Positions 21,970 to 31,049 of a DNA stretch of 35,155 nt are shown here, one piece after another. The DNA comes from Candidatus Gastranaerophilales bacterium (GTDB lineage Bacteria; Cyanobacteriota; Vampirovibrionia; Gastranaerophilales; Gastranaerophilaceae): the NCBI GenBank assembly GCA_944322665.1, contig CALUPM010000014.1:1-35155 (forward strand), written 5' to 3'. The first letter of the stretch is position 1. Each line of letters begins with the position of its first letter. A model generated the notes under the pieces. That model did not search any database and had not been told where the DNA came from. It saw only the letters and a program-made list of their open reading frames with translations. A program made the translations under genes and the position numbers.

Positions 21970-23022
21970 ATGAAAAAAGTTTTAATAGTTCGTTTATCTT
22001 CGATGGGGGACATCATTTTCCATATCCCGCTGGCGAATATTCTTAAAAAGAACGGATATGAAGTAGGCTGGGTTGTGTCTGAAAAAGGTTATGAGCTTTT
22101 GAAAAACAATCCTTGCACTGATAAAGTTTACCTTGTGCCGGCAAAAAAATGGAAAAAATGCTGGTTTAATATTTTAAACTTTTTTGAATATTTAAAAATC
22201 CTCTCTGAAATCCGAAAAGAAAAATATGATATAGTGTTAGACTGCCAGCAGATGTTTAAAAGTTTAATATGGACAATCTTTTCAGGTGCTAAAAGACGGA
22301 TTATCACAAAATATGCAAGAGAGTTTTCTCAGTTAGGGGCAAATGAAATTATTAAGGATATAAAGTTTAATTTTAACAAACATGTTGTGTATCACAATCT
22401 TAAATACGCAAAATATCTCGGGTTGAATACTGATGAAATAAAATTCACTCTGCCGGAAGCTTCTCAGAAGGTTAAAAACTATATTGACGGACTTCTCGCG
22501 GATGTTGACAGGTCAAAGCCGCTTGTAGTCATAGCGCCTGCAACAACAAGAGAGATGAAACACTGGGATGAAAACAACTGGCGTGTTCTGGTCGATAACT
22601 TGAAAGAGTCATGTTCTTTAATTTTCACAGGTGTGGAAGAAGACCGTCCGCTTTTAGAATCAATCGGGGCAGATAAGGGTTTAAATCTCTGCGGGAAAAC
22701 AAACCTTGAAGCTTTGTGTGAACTGTTTTCAAGAGTTGACCTTGTAATGGCTCCTGACAGCGGCAGCGCGCATCTTGCCAGGGCAAGCAATAAGCCTGCA
22801 GTAATAGCAATATTCACCTGTACACCGCCGGCATGGTACGGGCCGTTCGGGGATAAAAAATATGTATCAATTAACGGCGGACTGAAGTGTCAGCCTTGCG
22901 CTGCCCGTACAAACTGCCCGAATGAAGGAGAAAAATGCAAGCTTTGCACCAAAAATCCTCCGCCTGAAAAAATACTAAATATTGTAAAAAATTTGCTGAA
23001 TTTTAGCACAGCAGACACATAA
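21970..23022 (+). CDS. Glycosyltransferase family 9 (heptosyltransferase-like)
   Basis: The 350-residue protein matches GT9. RLSSMGDIIFHIPLANIL near the N-terminus is the acceptor-side motif of heptosyltransferase I. VVIAPATTREMKHW and later APDSGSAHLARASNKPAV are the nucleotide-sugar side, with GPFGDKKY near the end. The family adds heptose from ADP-heptose to lipid A core, so this points to a lipopolysaccharide-bearing outer membrane, although other sugars are possible. Its C-terminus has a Cys-rich patch (CQPC, CPNEGEKCKLC), seen in several GT9 proteins of deep lineages. It is cotranscribed with the ROK kinase (2-nt gap). Confidence 0.87.
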   Translation: MKKVLIVRLSSMGDIIFHIPLANILKKNGYEVGWVVSEKGYELLKNNPCTDKVYLVPAKKWKKCWFNILNFFEYLKILSEIRKEKYDIVLDCQQMFKSLIWTIFSGAKRRIITKYAREFSQLGANEIIKDIKFNFNKHVVYHNLKYAKYLGLNTDEIKFTLPEASQKVKNYIDGLLADVDRSKPLVVIAPATTREMKHWDENNWRVLVDNLKESCSLIFTGVEEDRPLLESIGADKGLNLCGKTNLEALCELFSRVDLVMAPDSGSAHLARASNKPAVIAIFTCTPPAWYGPFGDKKYVSINGGLKCQPCAARTNCPNEGEKCKLCTKNPPPEKILNIVKNLLNFSTADT

Positions 23023-23027
23023 TACGA

Positions 23028-23033
23028 TATAAT
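23028..23033 (+). promoter_or_regulatory. TATAAT -10 candidate ahead of the GGDEF gene
   Basis: TATAAT at 23028-23033 lies about 45 nt before ATG 23079 and just after the GT9 stop. It could give the GGDEF-thiL unit its own transcript. No clear -35 at 17 nt was found. Confidence 0.35.
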
Positions 23034-23078
23034 TTTAGTGTGTTTTGATTTGCAAAACCGTGATTGGCAAAGGGTATA

Positions 23079-24983
23079 ATGAATTTTTTTGATAAACTAA
23101 AAGAATACAGAAAAACTTTAGCGGAAATTGAAAACAGCGTTTACGGGAACAAGCAGGATTATCTGGAAGTTTACGAGCGCAATCTTGAGCTGGAAAAGCA
23201 GATTGCAGCACGCACTCAGGAACTTAACATTGCCAATAAAAGAATGCTGACCCTCCAGCACATCTGGGAGATGATGAATTCTTCCCGACCGCTTGAGAGT
23301 GTTCTGGAAACTATTGTGAACAGCCTTCAGGGAGAACTCGGATACCTTCACAGTACGATTTTGAGATACCAGAAGGATGAAAAAGGGTCTTACATGTCTG
23401 TTATTGCCGAAGCAGACAACAACGTTATCAAACGGGTGAATTCAATAATACAAATCCCGATGCAGATGAGAAGGCTCAATTATTTTGAGGACAGTTTTTA
23501 CGCAGAAGCCCTTAACGAGCGTGAAATCCGAACGACAAAAAATATTTCAGAAGCTTTAAGAAGTATAATACCGGATTTGCCGGATGATGTTTTCAATAAA
23601 GTTATGGGCGGAATGCAGACCAAACTCTTAATAGTAATCCCGCTGTACACCAGAAACAATCCTTTCGGATGGTTTTGTGTGTTTTCGTCACGCGAAGAGA
23701 TGGCTGACAGTGAAACTGATTTTCTGACGATTTTTGCCCAGCAGATTGAAATGGCAATAACCATTGCGGATTTGTTTCAGGCAGTAAGAGAACAGGCGAT
23801 TACGGACGGGTTGACGGGGCTTTATAACAGAAGATATTTTGAAGAATATATCTCTAAAGAAGTTACGCGTTCACTAAGGCAGAAGCAGCCCTTTAGCGTC
23901 ATCGGGCTTGATCTTGATTTTTTGAAAAAAATTAATGACAATTACGGGCATGCTTACGGCGATCTTGCGATAAAAACAGTTGCGGATGTTTTGAAAAGCA
24001 ACGCACGTTCAATTGATATTGCAGCAAGAATGGGCGGGGAAGAATTTAATATTCTTCTTCCGGGGATTGATTCAAAAGGCGCAATGGCGGCAGCGGAAAG
24101 AATCCGGAAAGCAATTGAAGCGTGTGAACTTGATACAATCGGGCATATTACGGCAAGTATCGGGGTTGCGTCTTTTCCCGAACATTCCGACAGCCTTGAA
24201 GAAGTCCTTGAACTTACCGATCAGGCAATGTACCAGTCAAAACGTCTTGGCAGAAACAGGGTTACTCTTGCTAAACCTGCGGCGGAAACAAGCTGGCAGG
24301 AGGTTGCCGTTAATACCTTTATGGATATTCTCTCAAAACACAATGTGCCGGTTGAAAGCGGACTGTCTGAAGAACTTGTTAATAAACTTTCAACCATAAA
24401 TAATCAGCCGGAAATGCCTAAAGAAGTTCTCTATACTGTGGCTGATATGCTTACAAAAACCTACAATCCGCTGCACGAATCAGGCGTTGTAAAATCAAAA
24501 GTTCTTCTTGCCTCGTCGCTTGCAAAACGTTTTGACCTTCCAAAAGACGAGATTGACAGACTGAAAGTTGCGGTGCTTCTGTATGATATCGGAAATCTTA
24601 TGCTGCCAAAAGAAATTCTCCAAAAAGCCGCACCTCTGACCGATGAAGAGCGCAAACACATTCAGGAACATCCTCTCATTGCGGCAAGAGAAATCCTGAA
24701 ACCTATTTCATACATTCAGGATATAATCCCGATTGTCGAACACCACCACGAAAACTGGGACGGCACAGGTTATCCCGGAAAAATCTCAAAAGACGAAATT
24801 CCGGTAACCTCCCAGATTATTCTGATTGTAGACGCTTATTTTGCCCTGACAGAGCAAAGACCTTACCGCGCAAAGCTTTCACCTGTTGAAGCTCTTATCG
24901 AAATTAAAAAAGACACCGGCAAAAAATGGTCTGAGGCGCTTGTTCAGGAATTCGTCACATTGATTGAACACGACCTGAATTAA
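23079..24983 (+). CDS. GAF-GGDEF-HD-GYP protein: diguanylate cyclase with altered HD domain
   Basis: From ATG 23079 the protein is 634 residues and soluble. A coiled coil (about 30-60) leads into a GAF-like domain (about 70-235). The GGDEF domain (about 240-400) has an intact MGGEEF active site (319-323) and an RxxD inhibitory site (Arg310 to Asp313) five residues before it, so it should make cyclic di-GMP under product control. The C-terminal HD-GYP-type domain (about 450-634) keeps HHH (555-557), GTGYPG and VDAY, but the signature HDIGK reads YDIGN (502-506), losing a metal-binding His and the conserved Lys. Phosphodiesterase activity is therefore doubtful. A TTG at 23064 is in frame; ATG 23079 with AAAGGG upstream is preferred. 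thiL follows after 38 nt. Confidence 0.88.
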   Translation: MNFFDKLKEYRKTLAEIENSVYGNKQDYLEVYERNLELEKQIAARTQELNIANKRMLTLQHIWEMMNSSRPLESVLETIVNSLQGELGYLHSTILRYQKDEKGSYMSVIAEADNNVIKRVNSIIQIPMQMRRLNYFEDSFYAEALNEREIRTTKNISEALRSIIPDLPDDVFNKVMGGMQTKLLIVIPLYTRNNPFGWFCVFSSREEMADSETDFLTIFAQQIEMAITIADLFQAVREQAITDGLTGLYNRRYFEEYISKEVTRSLRQKQPFSVIGLDLDFLKKINDNYGHAYGDLAIKTVADVLKSNARSIDIAARMGGEEFNILLPGIDSKGAMAAAERIRKAIEACELDTIGHITASIGVASFPEHSDSLEEVLELTDQAMYQSKRLGRNRVTLAKPAAETSWQEVAVNTFMDILSKHNVPVESGLSEELVNKLSTINNQPEMPKEVLYTVADMLTKTYNPLHESGVVKSKVLLASSLAKRFDLPKDEIDRLKVAVLLYDIGNLMLPKEILQKAAPLTDEERKHIQEHPLIAAREILKPISYIQDIIPIVEHHHENWDGTGYPGKISKDEIPVTSQIILIVDAYFALTEQRPYRAKLSPVEALIEIKKDTGKKWSEALVQEFVTLIEHDLN

Positions 24984-25021
24984 GTTTTGAATTTTGCGTT
25001 TCCTCAGGCGAAGTTAGGCTT

Positions 25022-25927
25022 ATGAAAGAAAAAGAATTTATAAATATAATAAAATCAGTTTTAAATTCCTCGTATATAGGGGATGACTGCGCTTATCTTA
25101 AAAAGTCTGGTATTGTAATAACACAGGACAATCTTGTTGAAAATATTCACTTCCGCAGGGATTTTATGACCCCTTATCAACTGGGCTGGAAGTCTGCAAT
25201 GGTGAATATTTCCGACATCTGCGCAAGCGGTGCAAAACCTTCCTGTTTAACGGTCGGTCTTTCGCTTCCGGCGGACATTGACGAAGATTTTGTGAGGGAG
25301 TTTTATAAAGGTTTGAAAGACGCCTCAGATGGCGTCGAAATTGTCGGCGGGGATATTACGGGGGCTGACAAAATTTTTATTTCAGTTGCCGCAATCGGAA
25401 GTGCAGAAGGACGCATGATTTCTTCAAGAAAAAATGCAAAAGCCGGACAGAAAATAATTATCTCGGGGCTTCACGGCTCAAGCGCCGCCGGCTTAAGGCT
25501 TTTGATGAAGGGCGAAAAAGAACCTCAAAAATTTATCAGCGCTCACCTGATGCCCGGAGCGCAAACAGAATTTTCAGAAAAAATTGCACTGAATATAAAA
25601 GAAGATTATGCAATGATGGACACCTCTGACGGGCTTATGGATGCTATATCACAAATTGCAGACGCAAGCGGGGTGAATATAGAAATTGATTTTTCAAAAA
25701 TTCCGTTTGATGAAGATTTGAAAATGTTTGAGGATTATGAAGATTTAATCCTTTTTGGCGGAGAAGATTACGGGCTTGTCGCATCTGTCAGTGAAGAATT
25801 TGCCCGTGATTTTACGGTAATCGGAGAGGTCAAAGAAGGCTCCGGTGTCACGCTTATTGGTGACAATAACGTCCGAAAACATTTCTCAAAATCTGATGTT
25901 GAAGAAAAAATATTTAAACATTTTTAA
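25022..25927 (+). CDS. thiL: Thiamine-monophosphate kinase ThiL
   Basis: The 301-residue protein phosphorylates thiamine monophosphate to the active cofactor thiamine pyrophosphate. It is a PurM/AIR-synthase-fold kinase: YIGDDCAYL near the N-terminus binds metal and nucleotide, TQDNLVENIHF is the ThiL form of the usual TTD..VEGVHF, then NISDICASGAKP, IVGGDITGA and late MDTSDGLMD and LFGGEDYGLVASV. All are diagnostic of ThiL. There is no strong ribosome-binding site before ATG 25022. The position 38 nt after the GGDEF gene suggests one transcript; no other thiamine genes are in the window. Confidence 0.92.
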   Translation: MKEKEFINIIKSVLNSSYIGDDCAYLKKSGIVITQDNLVENIHFRRDFMTPYQLGWKSAMVNISDICASGAKPSCLTVGLSLPADIDEDFVREFYKGLKDASDGVEIVGGDITGADKIFISVAAIGSAEGRMISSRKNAKAGQKIIISGLHGSSAAGLRLLMKGEKEPQKFISAHLMPGAQTEFSEKIALNIKEDYAMMDTSDGLMDAISQIADASGVNIEIDFSKIPFDEDLKMFEDYEDLILFGGEDYGLVASVSEEFARDFTVIGEVKEGSGVTLIGDNNVRKHFSKSDVEEKIFKHF

Positions 25928-25949
25928 AACTCAAATTTAACCGAGTTTT
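25926..25949. terminator. Small hairpin between convergent thiL and O-methyltransferase genes
   Basis: AAAACTC (25926-25932) pairs with GAGTTTT (25943-25949) around a 10-nt loop in the 9-nt gap and adjoining coding ends. It could stop transcription in both directions but is short. Confidence 0.45.
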
Positions 25950-26506
25950 CTTGCAAGTGAAAGCCCTGCAGGAAGCGTCAGGACTACATTTTCATAATCC
26001 GGACGGCTGTTTATTTCGTCAATAAACGGCTTTACTTTTTGCTCGTGCGAAAGCACATTGTCCACTGCCAGAAATCCGCCTTTCAAAAGATGCGGATGGA
26101 TAAGTTCAAAGTATTTTAAAGTTTCGCTTTTGTTTGCGTCTATAAAAACAAAATCAAAGCGGGCATCTTCCGGCATGTATTCAAGAATTTTGATTGCCGG
26201 CCCCTCAAGCGTTGTTATAATATCAAGAACCCCGCATTTTTCAAAGTTTTCACGGGCGGGTTTGATTCTTTTTTCATAAAATTCAACGGTTGTTAATTTA
26301 CCGCCGGTTTCTTTGAGCGCTTTGCCGAGCCAGATTCCCGAATATCCGTTTGAAGTCCCGAGTTCCAGCGCATTTTTTGATTTTGCCGTGCGGATTAGAA
26401 GATTTAAAAATTCTCCCGTTACACGCGGGATATTCCAGAATTGTCTTTGCGTTTTTTCCAACTCTTCCAGTGTTTTTTGTGTTACGGGGTCAAATTGTTC
26501 TATCAT
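25937..26506 (-). CDS. SAM-dependent O-methyltransferase (family 3 type)
   Basis: The 189-residue protein has the class I methyltransferase fold of the COMT-like family 3. ALELGTSNGYSGIWLG is the SAM-binding loop, TTVEFYEKR the second motif, FDFVFIDANKSETLKYF the metal-site region and GGFLAVDNVLSH follows. Substrates in bacteria range widely, so none is assigned. Its ATG overlaps the stop of the preceding beta-propeller gene in an ATGA arrangement, so it is translated by coupling. It is the last gene of the grpE-dnaJ-propeller unit. Confidence 0.85.
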   Translation of the reverse strand: MIEQFDPVTQKTLEELEKTQRQFWNIPRVTGEFLNLLIRTAKSKNALELGTSNGYSGIWLGKALKETGGKLTTVEFYEKRIKPARENFEKCGVLDIITTLEGPAIKILEYMPEDARFDFVFIDANKSETLKYFELIHPHLLKGGFLAVDNVLSHEQKVKPFIDEINSRPDYENVVLTLPAGLSLARKLG

Positions 26507-27930
26507 TTGTTTATCTTCTTTACTTTATCCACAACTACGATTGAATTTATCGGGATTTCTACCGAATTTGATTTTATAACTTTTTTGGACGCAAGGTCAA
26601 CCATCGTGTATTTCTTTGCCTGCGTGTCCGTTACGATTGCAAGATTTGTGTCGTCAATTCTGAAAATTTTTGTTGAAAAACCTTCGGTGCCGAGTTTTAT
26701 GATATCGGTAAGTTTGTCTGATTTTGTATCTATCACGCAGATTTCGTTGTTGACAGCGCCGAGAATATAGAGCATATCTTTATATACAAGCATATCTACA
26801 GGTTTTTCAGTAATACCGGTTTCGCCGACAAGTCCGACCGTTGCATAATCTATTATTGCAAGACGGTTTTTTGTACGGCTTGTGATGTAAATTTTACCGT
26901 TGGCATAGGCGATTTTGGACGTGTTTGGAAATCGTCCGATTTCTTTTAAAAGATAGCTGTTATTCAATTCCATTGCCCAGATTTCGTTGGTCTTTTTGTC
27001 AACGTAAAAAATCTTTGTACCGTCCTCGCTCAAGGTTAGTTTTTCGCACATTCCGTTAAGTTTCAACTGTTTTTTAAGTGTCATTGTATCAAGGCTCAAA
27101 ACGTAAATGCTTGCGTCTGACGGAGAAGCTATGTATGCAATTTTGTTTTTGCTGTCGATAATTATTTCATCCGGCTGGGTTCTCAGCGGAATTTGTTTGA
27201 TTATCTGTTCATCCGCAAGCGAAATTATATCAACGGTCTTTTTGTTGTAGGAAGTTACAAGCAGAAATTTGCCGTCGTAGCCTTTAACCGATATCGGGAT
27301 ATTTTCCTGCGCTAAAGCGTATTCAGGCGTTTGTTTTGAGGGGTTTACAACCTGAATATTTTTTGAAAAATTTGTTGTCGCATAGATTGTTTTATTTGCA
27401 AGCTGCGGGATTGCCGCAAGCGAATTCACAACAGTATTTTTGCCGGAGGATGGAACCACTTTTAATGTCGGGTCATGAATTGTTGCGATTTCAAGATTGC
27501 CGATTATTCCTTTCAAATTTTCAGGCACCACAAGCCCTCTTGGTACAAGCATATCCTGAGGAAGAAGCCCTGACTTCAACTGGTGCGGAGGGGTTTGTAA
27601 TTTGACAATACTTTTTCTGCCGTCCGGCATGTCAGAAACTTTTAATAAAGTATAATCATTGTTGAAAATTATAACATCCGGTTTGTCTGAAATCTTTTTG
27701 CCTGCCGGAATTGTTTCTGTGACTTCAAGAGTTTCAGGGTTCAGTATGCGCGCCGGAAGCACCGGAAGATAAATCGTGTTGTCCGGAATGATTATAACCC
27801 CGTCAAAACGGAAGTTTGTATTCGGAAATGACTGATTGACCATGTTTTTAACATTATCCGGAAGCTTTGCCGCATAAGCGTTTCCTGCCATCATTAAAGT
27901 TAATGCAAGTGCAATCAGAATTTTGCGCAT
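26503..27930 (-). CDS. Secreted YVTN-type beta-propeller protein
   Basis: The 475-residue protein has a signal peptide (about 1-20, ending GNAYA-AKL). After an N-terminal region (about 20-160) it shows repeated propeller blades such as KTVDIISLADEQIIKQIPL, KNKIAYIASPSDASIYVLSL, TKIFYVDKKTNEIWAMEL, KIYITSRTKNRLAIIDY, MLYILGAVNNEICVIDT. This is the YVTN/Lactonase-like repeat type. No catalytic residues can be assigned; binding in the periplasm or at the surface is likely. The start overlaps the dnaJ stop as TAATG, with AGGAG in the end of dnaJ. It thus depends on translation of dnaJ. Confidence 0.8.
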   Translation of the reverse strand: MRKILIALALTLMMAGNAYAAKLPDNVKNMVNQSFPNTNFRFDGVIIIPDNTIYLPVLPARILNPETLEVTETIPAGKKISDKPDVIIFNNDYTLLKVSDMPDGRKSIVKLQTPPHQLKSGLLPQDMLVPRGLVVPENLKGIIGNLEIATIHDPTLKVVPSSGKNTVVNSLAAIPQLANKTIYATTNFSKNIQVVNPSKQTPEYALAQENIPISVKGYDGKFLLVTSYNKKTVDIISLADEQIIKQIPLRTQPDEIIIDSKNKIAYIASPSDASIYVLSLDTMTLKKQLKLNGMCEKLTLSEDGTKIFYVDKKTNEIWAMELNNSYLLKEIGRFPNTSKIAYANGKIYITSRTKNRLAIIDYATVGLVGETGITEKPVDMLVYKDMLYILGAVNNEICVIDTKSDKLTDIIKLGTEGFSTKIFRIDDTNLAIVTDTQAKKYTMVDLASKKVIKSNSVEIPINSIVVVDKVKKINK

Positions 27931-29066
27931 TATTTAAAAACTCCTTTTACTTTGTGTAAAATGTTTTCATTTGTTTTTTCAACCGGCTTTTTGCCGCTTT
28001 TCAGTTCATAAAGCTTTCTGTAGAGTTGTTTTTCTTCTTCGGACGGCTGGGTCGGAATTACGACGTTGATTATTACGATATGATCTCCGCGCTGGGAAGG
28101 TCTTGAGATTAGAGGAACGCCGGCACCTTTTAGTTTAATATGGTTTCCGCTCTGTGCTCCCTGCGGAATTTTAATTTTTTTTATGCCGTCAAGAGTGCCG
28201 ATTTGAATTTCATCTCCTAACACAGCCTGTGACGGGTCTATCTCTACTGTTGAGTAGATGTTAATTCCGTCGCGTTTGTAATATTTTGATTCTTTAACGT
28301 GGAGAACTACATACAAATCACCTGCCGGCCCGCCGTTTGAGCCTGCGTCCCCTTCGCCGGAAACTCTGATTTTTGAAAGATTGTCGACACCTGCCGGAAT
28401 TTTTATTTCGATTTTCTTTTCTTTTTCAACTTTTCCGTAACCCTTGCAGGCCTTGCAGGGAGTGCCGATTTTTTGTCCTGTGCCGTGGCAGTCGGGGCAT
28501 ACCGTAATCTGTGAAATTGAACCTAATGGTGTTCTTGTAACGGTCTGAACCTGTCCCTGTCCGTGGCAGGTCGGGCAGGTAATCGGCTGAGTGCCTTTTT
28601 GTGCGCCTGTACCGCCGCATTCGGGGCATAATTCAAGGTGTGTAAATTTTATTTCTTTTGATGTGCCAAAAACTGCTTCTTTAAAATCTATTTCTATATC
28701 ATGTCTTAAATCATCGCCGCGTCTGGGGGCATTCGGGTCAGGTCCTCCGCCAAATCCAAATCCGCCGAATCCGCCGAAAAATGAATTGAAAATATCGTTC
28801 AAGTCTCCGAAACCGCCTGCAAACGGCCCGCCTGTATCAAAGCCGGCATCCTTCAAGCCGTCTTCGCCGTAGCGGTCGTAAGTGGCGCGTTTATTGTCGT
28901 CCATCAATGTTTCATAAGCTTTGCCGAGTTCTTTAAATTTTTCCTCCGCATCCGGTGCTTTGTTTACATCGGGGTGAAGTGTTCTTGCTTTTTTTCTGAA
29001 AGCTGATTTTATTTCCTCTTTTGTTGCGTTCCGGGATACTTCCAGTATTTCGTAGTAATTTGCCAT
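27930..29066 (-). CDS. dnaJ: Chaperone protein DnaJ
   Basis: The 378-residue protein is a class I (full) DnaJ. The J domain (about 1-66) has HPD at 31-33 for stimulating DnaK. A Gly/Phe-rich linker (about 75-110) follows, then a zinc-binding domain with four CxxCxGxG repeats ([32 protein letters not shown]), and the C-terminal substrate-binding domains. Nothing is missing. It delivers unfolded proteins to DnaK with GrpE; grpE is 74 nt upstream on the same strand. dnaK is not between them, which is unlike the usual grpE-dnaK-dnaJ order. CIRCE repeats were looked for upstream of grpE and not seen. Confidence 0.96.
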   Translation of the reverse strand: MANYYEILEVSRNATKEEIKSAFRKKARTLHPDVNKAPDAEEKFKELGKAYETLMDDNKRATYDRYGEDGLKDAGFDTGGPFAGGFGDLNDIFNSFFGGFGGFGFGGGPDPNAPRRGDDLRHDIEIDFKEAVFGTSKEIKFTHLELCPECGGTGAQKGTQPITCPTCHGQGQVQTVTRTPLGSISQITVCPDCHGTGQKIGTPCKACKGYGKVEKEKKIEIKIPAGVDNLSKIRVSGEGDAGSNGGPAGDLYVVLHVKESKYYKRDGINIYSTVEIDPSQAVLGDEIQIGTLDGIKKIKIPQGAQSGNHIKLKGAGVPLISRPSQRGDHIVIINVVIPTQPSEEEKQLYRKLYELKSGKKPVEKTNENILHKVKGVFK

Positions 29067-29140
29067 AATTTTCAGTTCTTTTTATGTTTCTTGCGGTAAG
29101 CGCTTAATTAAAAGCTCATAGCCGCGTATTTTTTGATTAC

Positions 29141-29713
29141 CTATTCTGCTGTTGCGACGTTTACAAGGGTTGGTCTTAAAACTTTGTCGCCGAGTTTGTA
29201 GCCTTTTTGAAGTTCCGCAATAATTGTATGCTCCGGATGTTCCGATGTCGGTGTCTGCATTACTGCTTCGTGGAAATTCGGGTCAAAAGTTTTGCCTTCT
29301 GCTTCAATTGTTTCAAGCCCGAGTTTGCTTAAAGATTCAACAACCTGTTTGTGGACAAGATTGAAGCTTTCTTTGCATTTTGCGCAGTCTTCGACGTTTT
29401 CAAGCGCTTTTTCGCCGCGTTCAAAGTTGTCAAGAACTTCAAGCAGTTTTTTCAGTGCATTTTCCAGCCCTAAATTATACAGCGCCTCTCTTTCCTGTGC
29501 CTGACGTTTGCGGTAGTTGTCAAAATCTGCGGCCAATCTCAGGTACTGGTTGTTTAGTTCATCGTATTTTACCTGAAGTTTTGAAAGTGCTTCGCTGCCG
29601 TTTTCTTCTTCTGCTCCGGCGGCAGTTTCTTCAGGCTCTTCTTTCAATTCCTGTTCCGGTTTAACATCCTCATCAATGTCTTTTTTAAAAGGATTATTAT
29701 GTTTGTGTGTCAT
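29141..29713 (-). CDS. grpE: Nucleotide exchange factor GrpE
   Basis: The 190-residue protein has an acidic low-complexity N-terminus (about 1-40, rich in Glu), a long coiled coil (about 40-100: LQVKYDELNNQYLRLAADFD then NYRKR), and the C-terminal GrpE head with LEVLDNFERG, GLETIEAEGKTFDPNFHEAV, LQKGYKLGDKVLRPTLVNVA. GrpE dimers release ADP from DnaK. A GGTAGGG-type ribosome-binding site is seen before the ATG. A possible promoter upstream is TTGATA, 16 nt, TACTAT. It begins the grpE-dnaJ-propeller-O-methyltransferase unit. Confidence 0.95.
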   Translation of the reverse strand: MTHKHNNPFKKDIDEDVKPEQELKEEPEETAAGAEEENGSEALSKLQVKYDELNNQYLRLAADFDNYRKRQAQEREALYNLGLENALKKLLEVLDNFERGEKALENVEDCAKCKESFNLVHKQVVESLSKLGLETIEAEGKTFDPNFHEAVMQTPTSEHPEHTIIAELQKGYKLGDKVLRPTLVNVATAE

Positions 29714-29817
29714 TTTCCCTACCTCTACAATATAGTATAACTTAATTATAATTTATCAAGTTGAAAAGGCGTATAAATTTTATTATTTTTTAATAATTCC
29801 GGAAAATTAATTATAAA

Positions 29818-29845
29818 AAATCCGCCTTATTATTAAGACGGATTT
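29818..29845 (-). terminator. Terminator of the mfd-foldase unit
   Basis: On the minus strand AAATCCGTCTTA pairs with TAAGGCGGATTT with one wobble around a 4-nt loop, followed by a T run. It ends the transcript coming from the foldase gene, shortly before the grpE promoter region. Confidence 0.8.
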
Positions 29846-29872
29846 CTTATAAATTTTAATTAAAAATATTTT

Positions 29873-31033
29873 TTATTTTTTCTGAATGTCAGGAATTTCT
29901 TCTTTTTGGGGAGCTGCTGCAGGCTGTTGTTCTTCCTGCTGCGGGTTAAGCTCTTTTTGAATTTCTTCCTGAATTGCTTCCGGATTATATGCAGGATCTA
30001 CATATTCTATTGTTGCATTTTTCTTCAGTGATTCAACCAGATTGTCAACAAGTTCAATTTGTTTGTTGCTCTGAATGTATTGTTTAATGTCATTTTGTAC
30101 TTTTTCAAACGGTTCCTGTCCTGCTTCTTTTCTGTCGGTTACATAAATAATATGATAGCCGAAGTTTGTCTGGACAATGTCGGATACTGAATTAGGCTTG
30201 AGATTGAACGCTGCTTTTTCAAATTCCGGAACCATCCTGCCTTTTGCAAAGAAGCCTAAATCTCCGCCGTTCTGGGCTGAACCCGGGTCTTCTGATTTTT
30301 CTTTAGCTATTTTTGCGAACTGGGACGGATCTTTTTTTACTTCCTTCAAAATTTCTTCAGCTTTTGCTTTCTTTTCTTTTATTCTTTCGTCAACTTTAGC
30401 TTTTAAGTCTGCTTCTGAAAGTTCTTTACCTTCGTTTTCCGCTTTTATAAGTTCTTCAAGATCTTTTCTGTTTGCGGTAATCAATATGTGTGATGCTTTT
30501 ACCTGTTCAGGATATTTGAATCTCTGCAGATTTTCATCATAATATTTTTTTGCATCCGCATCTGATGTTGTTGTGTCACCCAGCTGATCTGCTAATTTTT
30601 TAATCTTTACCTGTTCGCGGATACCGTCTCTAAACTGTGCCGGTGTAAGTCCGTTTTGTTTCAATATCTGGTTAAGCTGGTCTTTTGAGCCGACTTTTGT
30701 AATGATGTCTTTTATTGCATCATCAACGTCTTTGTTTGAAACTTTGACCCCGCGGCTGTGCATTTCTTTATCAAGAAGTGCTCTTGTTATCAGGTCATTT
30801 ACGACTCTTACTTTGATGATGTTGATTAAAAATGTATTTTTGTTGTTTTTCAAATCAACACCCATCTGTGCAAATAATGAATTCCCCATTTGTTTGTTGA
30901 GTTCTTTGTCAAACTGGCTCTGGGTAATTTTTGTATCGTTTACTTTAATAATAGTGTTGCCGCCTTTGAAACCGCAGCCGCTGAACAAAAGTGCCGATAC
31001 CGCTAATGTAACTAAGAGTTTTTTTCCCTTCAT
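29873..31033 (-). CDS. PrsA/SurA-like peptidyl-prolyl isomerase lipoprotein
   Basis: The 386-residue protein has a lipoprotein signal ending LFSGC (Cys20). A SurA-like N-terminal helical domain (about 25-175: VNDTKITQSQFDKELNKQ, VRVVNDLITRALLDKE) is followed by a PpiC-type rotamase domain (about 178-300) with KASHILI, GGDLGFFAKGRMVPEFEKAA and NFGYHIIYVTDRK, and a Gln/Glu/Pro-rich tail. Such foldases help secreted or outer-membrane proteins fold. It lies 16 nt after mfd, an arrangement also known from Clostridia where a PrsA-like gene follows mfd. Charged lysine/glutamate-rich helices (about 190-235) interrupt the rotamase domain. Confidence 0.87.
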   Translation of the reverse strand: MKGKKLLVTLAVSALLFSGCGFKGGNTIIKVNDTKITQSQFDKELNKQMGNSLFAQMGVDLKNNKNTFLINIIKVRVVNDLITRALLDKEMHSRGVKVSNKDVDDAIKDIITKVGSKDQLNQILKQNGLTPAQFRDGIREQVKIKKLADQLGDTTTSDADAKKYYDENLQRFKYPEQVKASHILITANRKDLEELIKAENEGKELSEADLKAKVDERIKEKKAKAEEILKEVKKDPSQFAKIAKEKSEDPGSAQNGGDLGFFAKGRMVPEFEKAAFNLKPNSVSDIVQTNFGYHIIYVTDRKEAGQEPFEKVQNDIKQYIQSNKQIELVDNLVESLKKNATIEYVDPAYNPEAIQEEIQKELNPQQEEQQPAAAPQKEEIPDIQKK

Positions 31034-31049
31034 AATGTCTCTCTTTCTT

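Noticed and set aside
29714-29872. CIRCE operator upstream of grpE
   Set aside because: No TTAGCACTC / GAGTGCTAA inverted repeat is present in this stretch.
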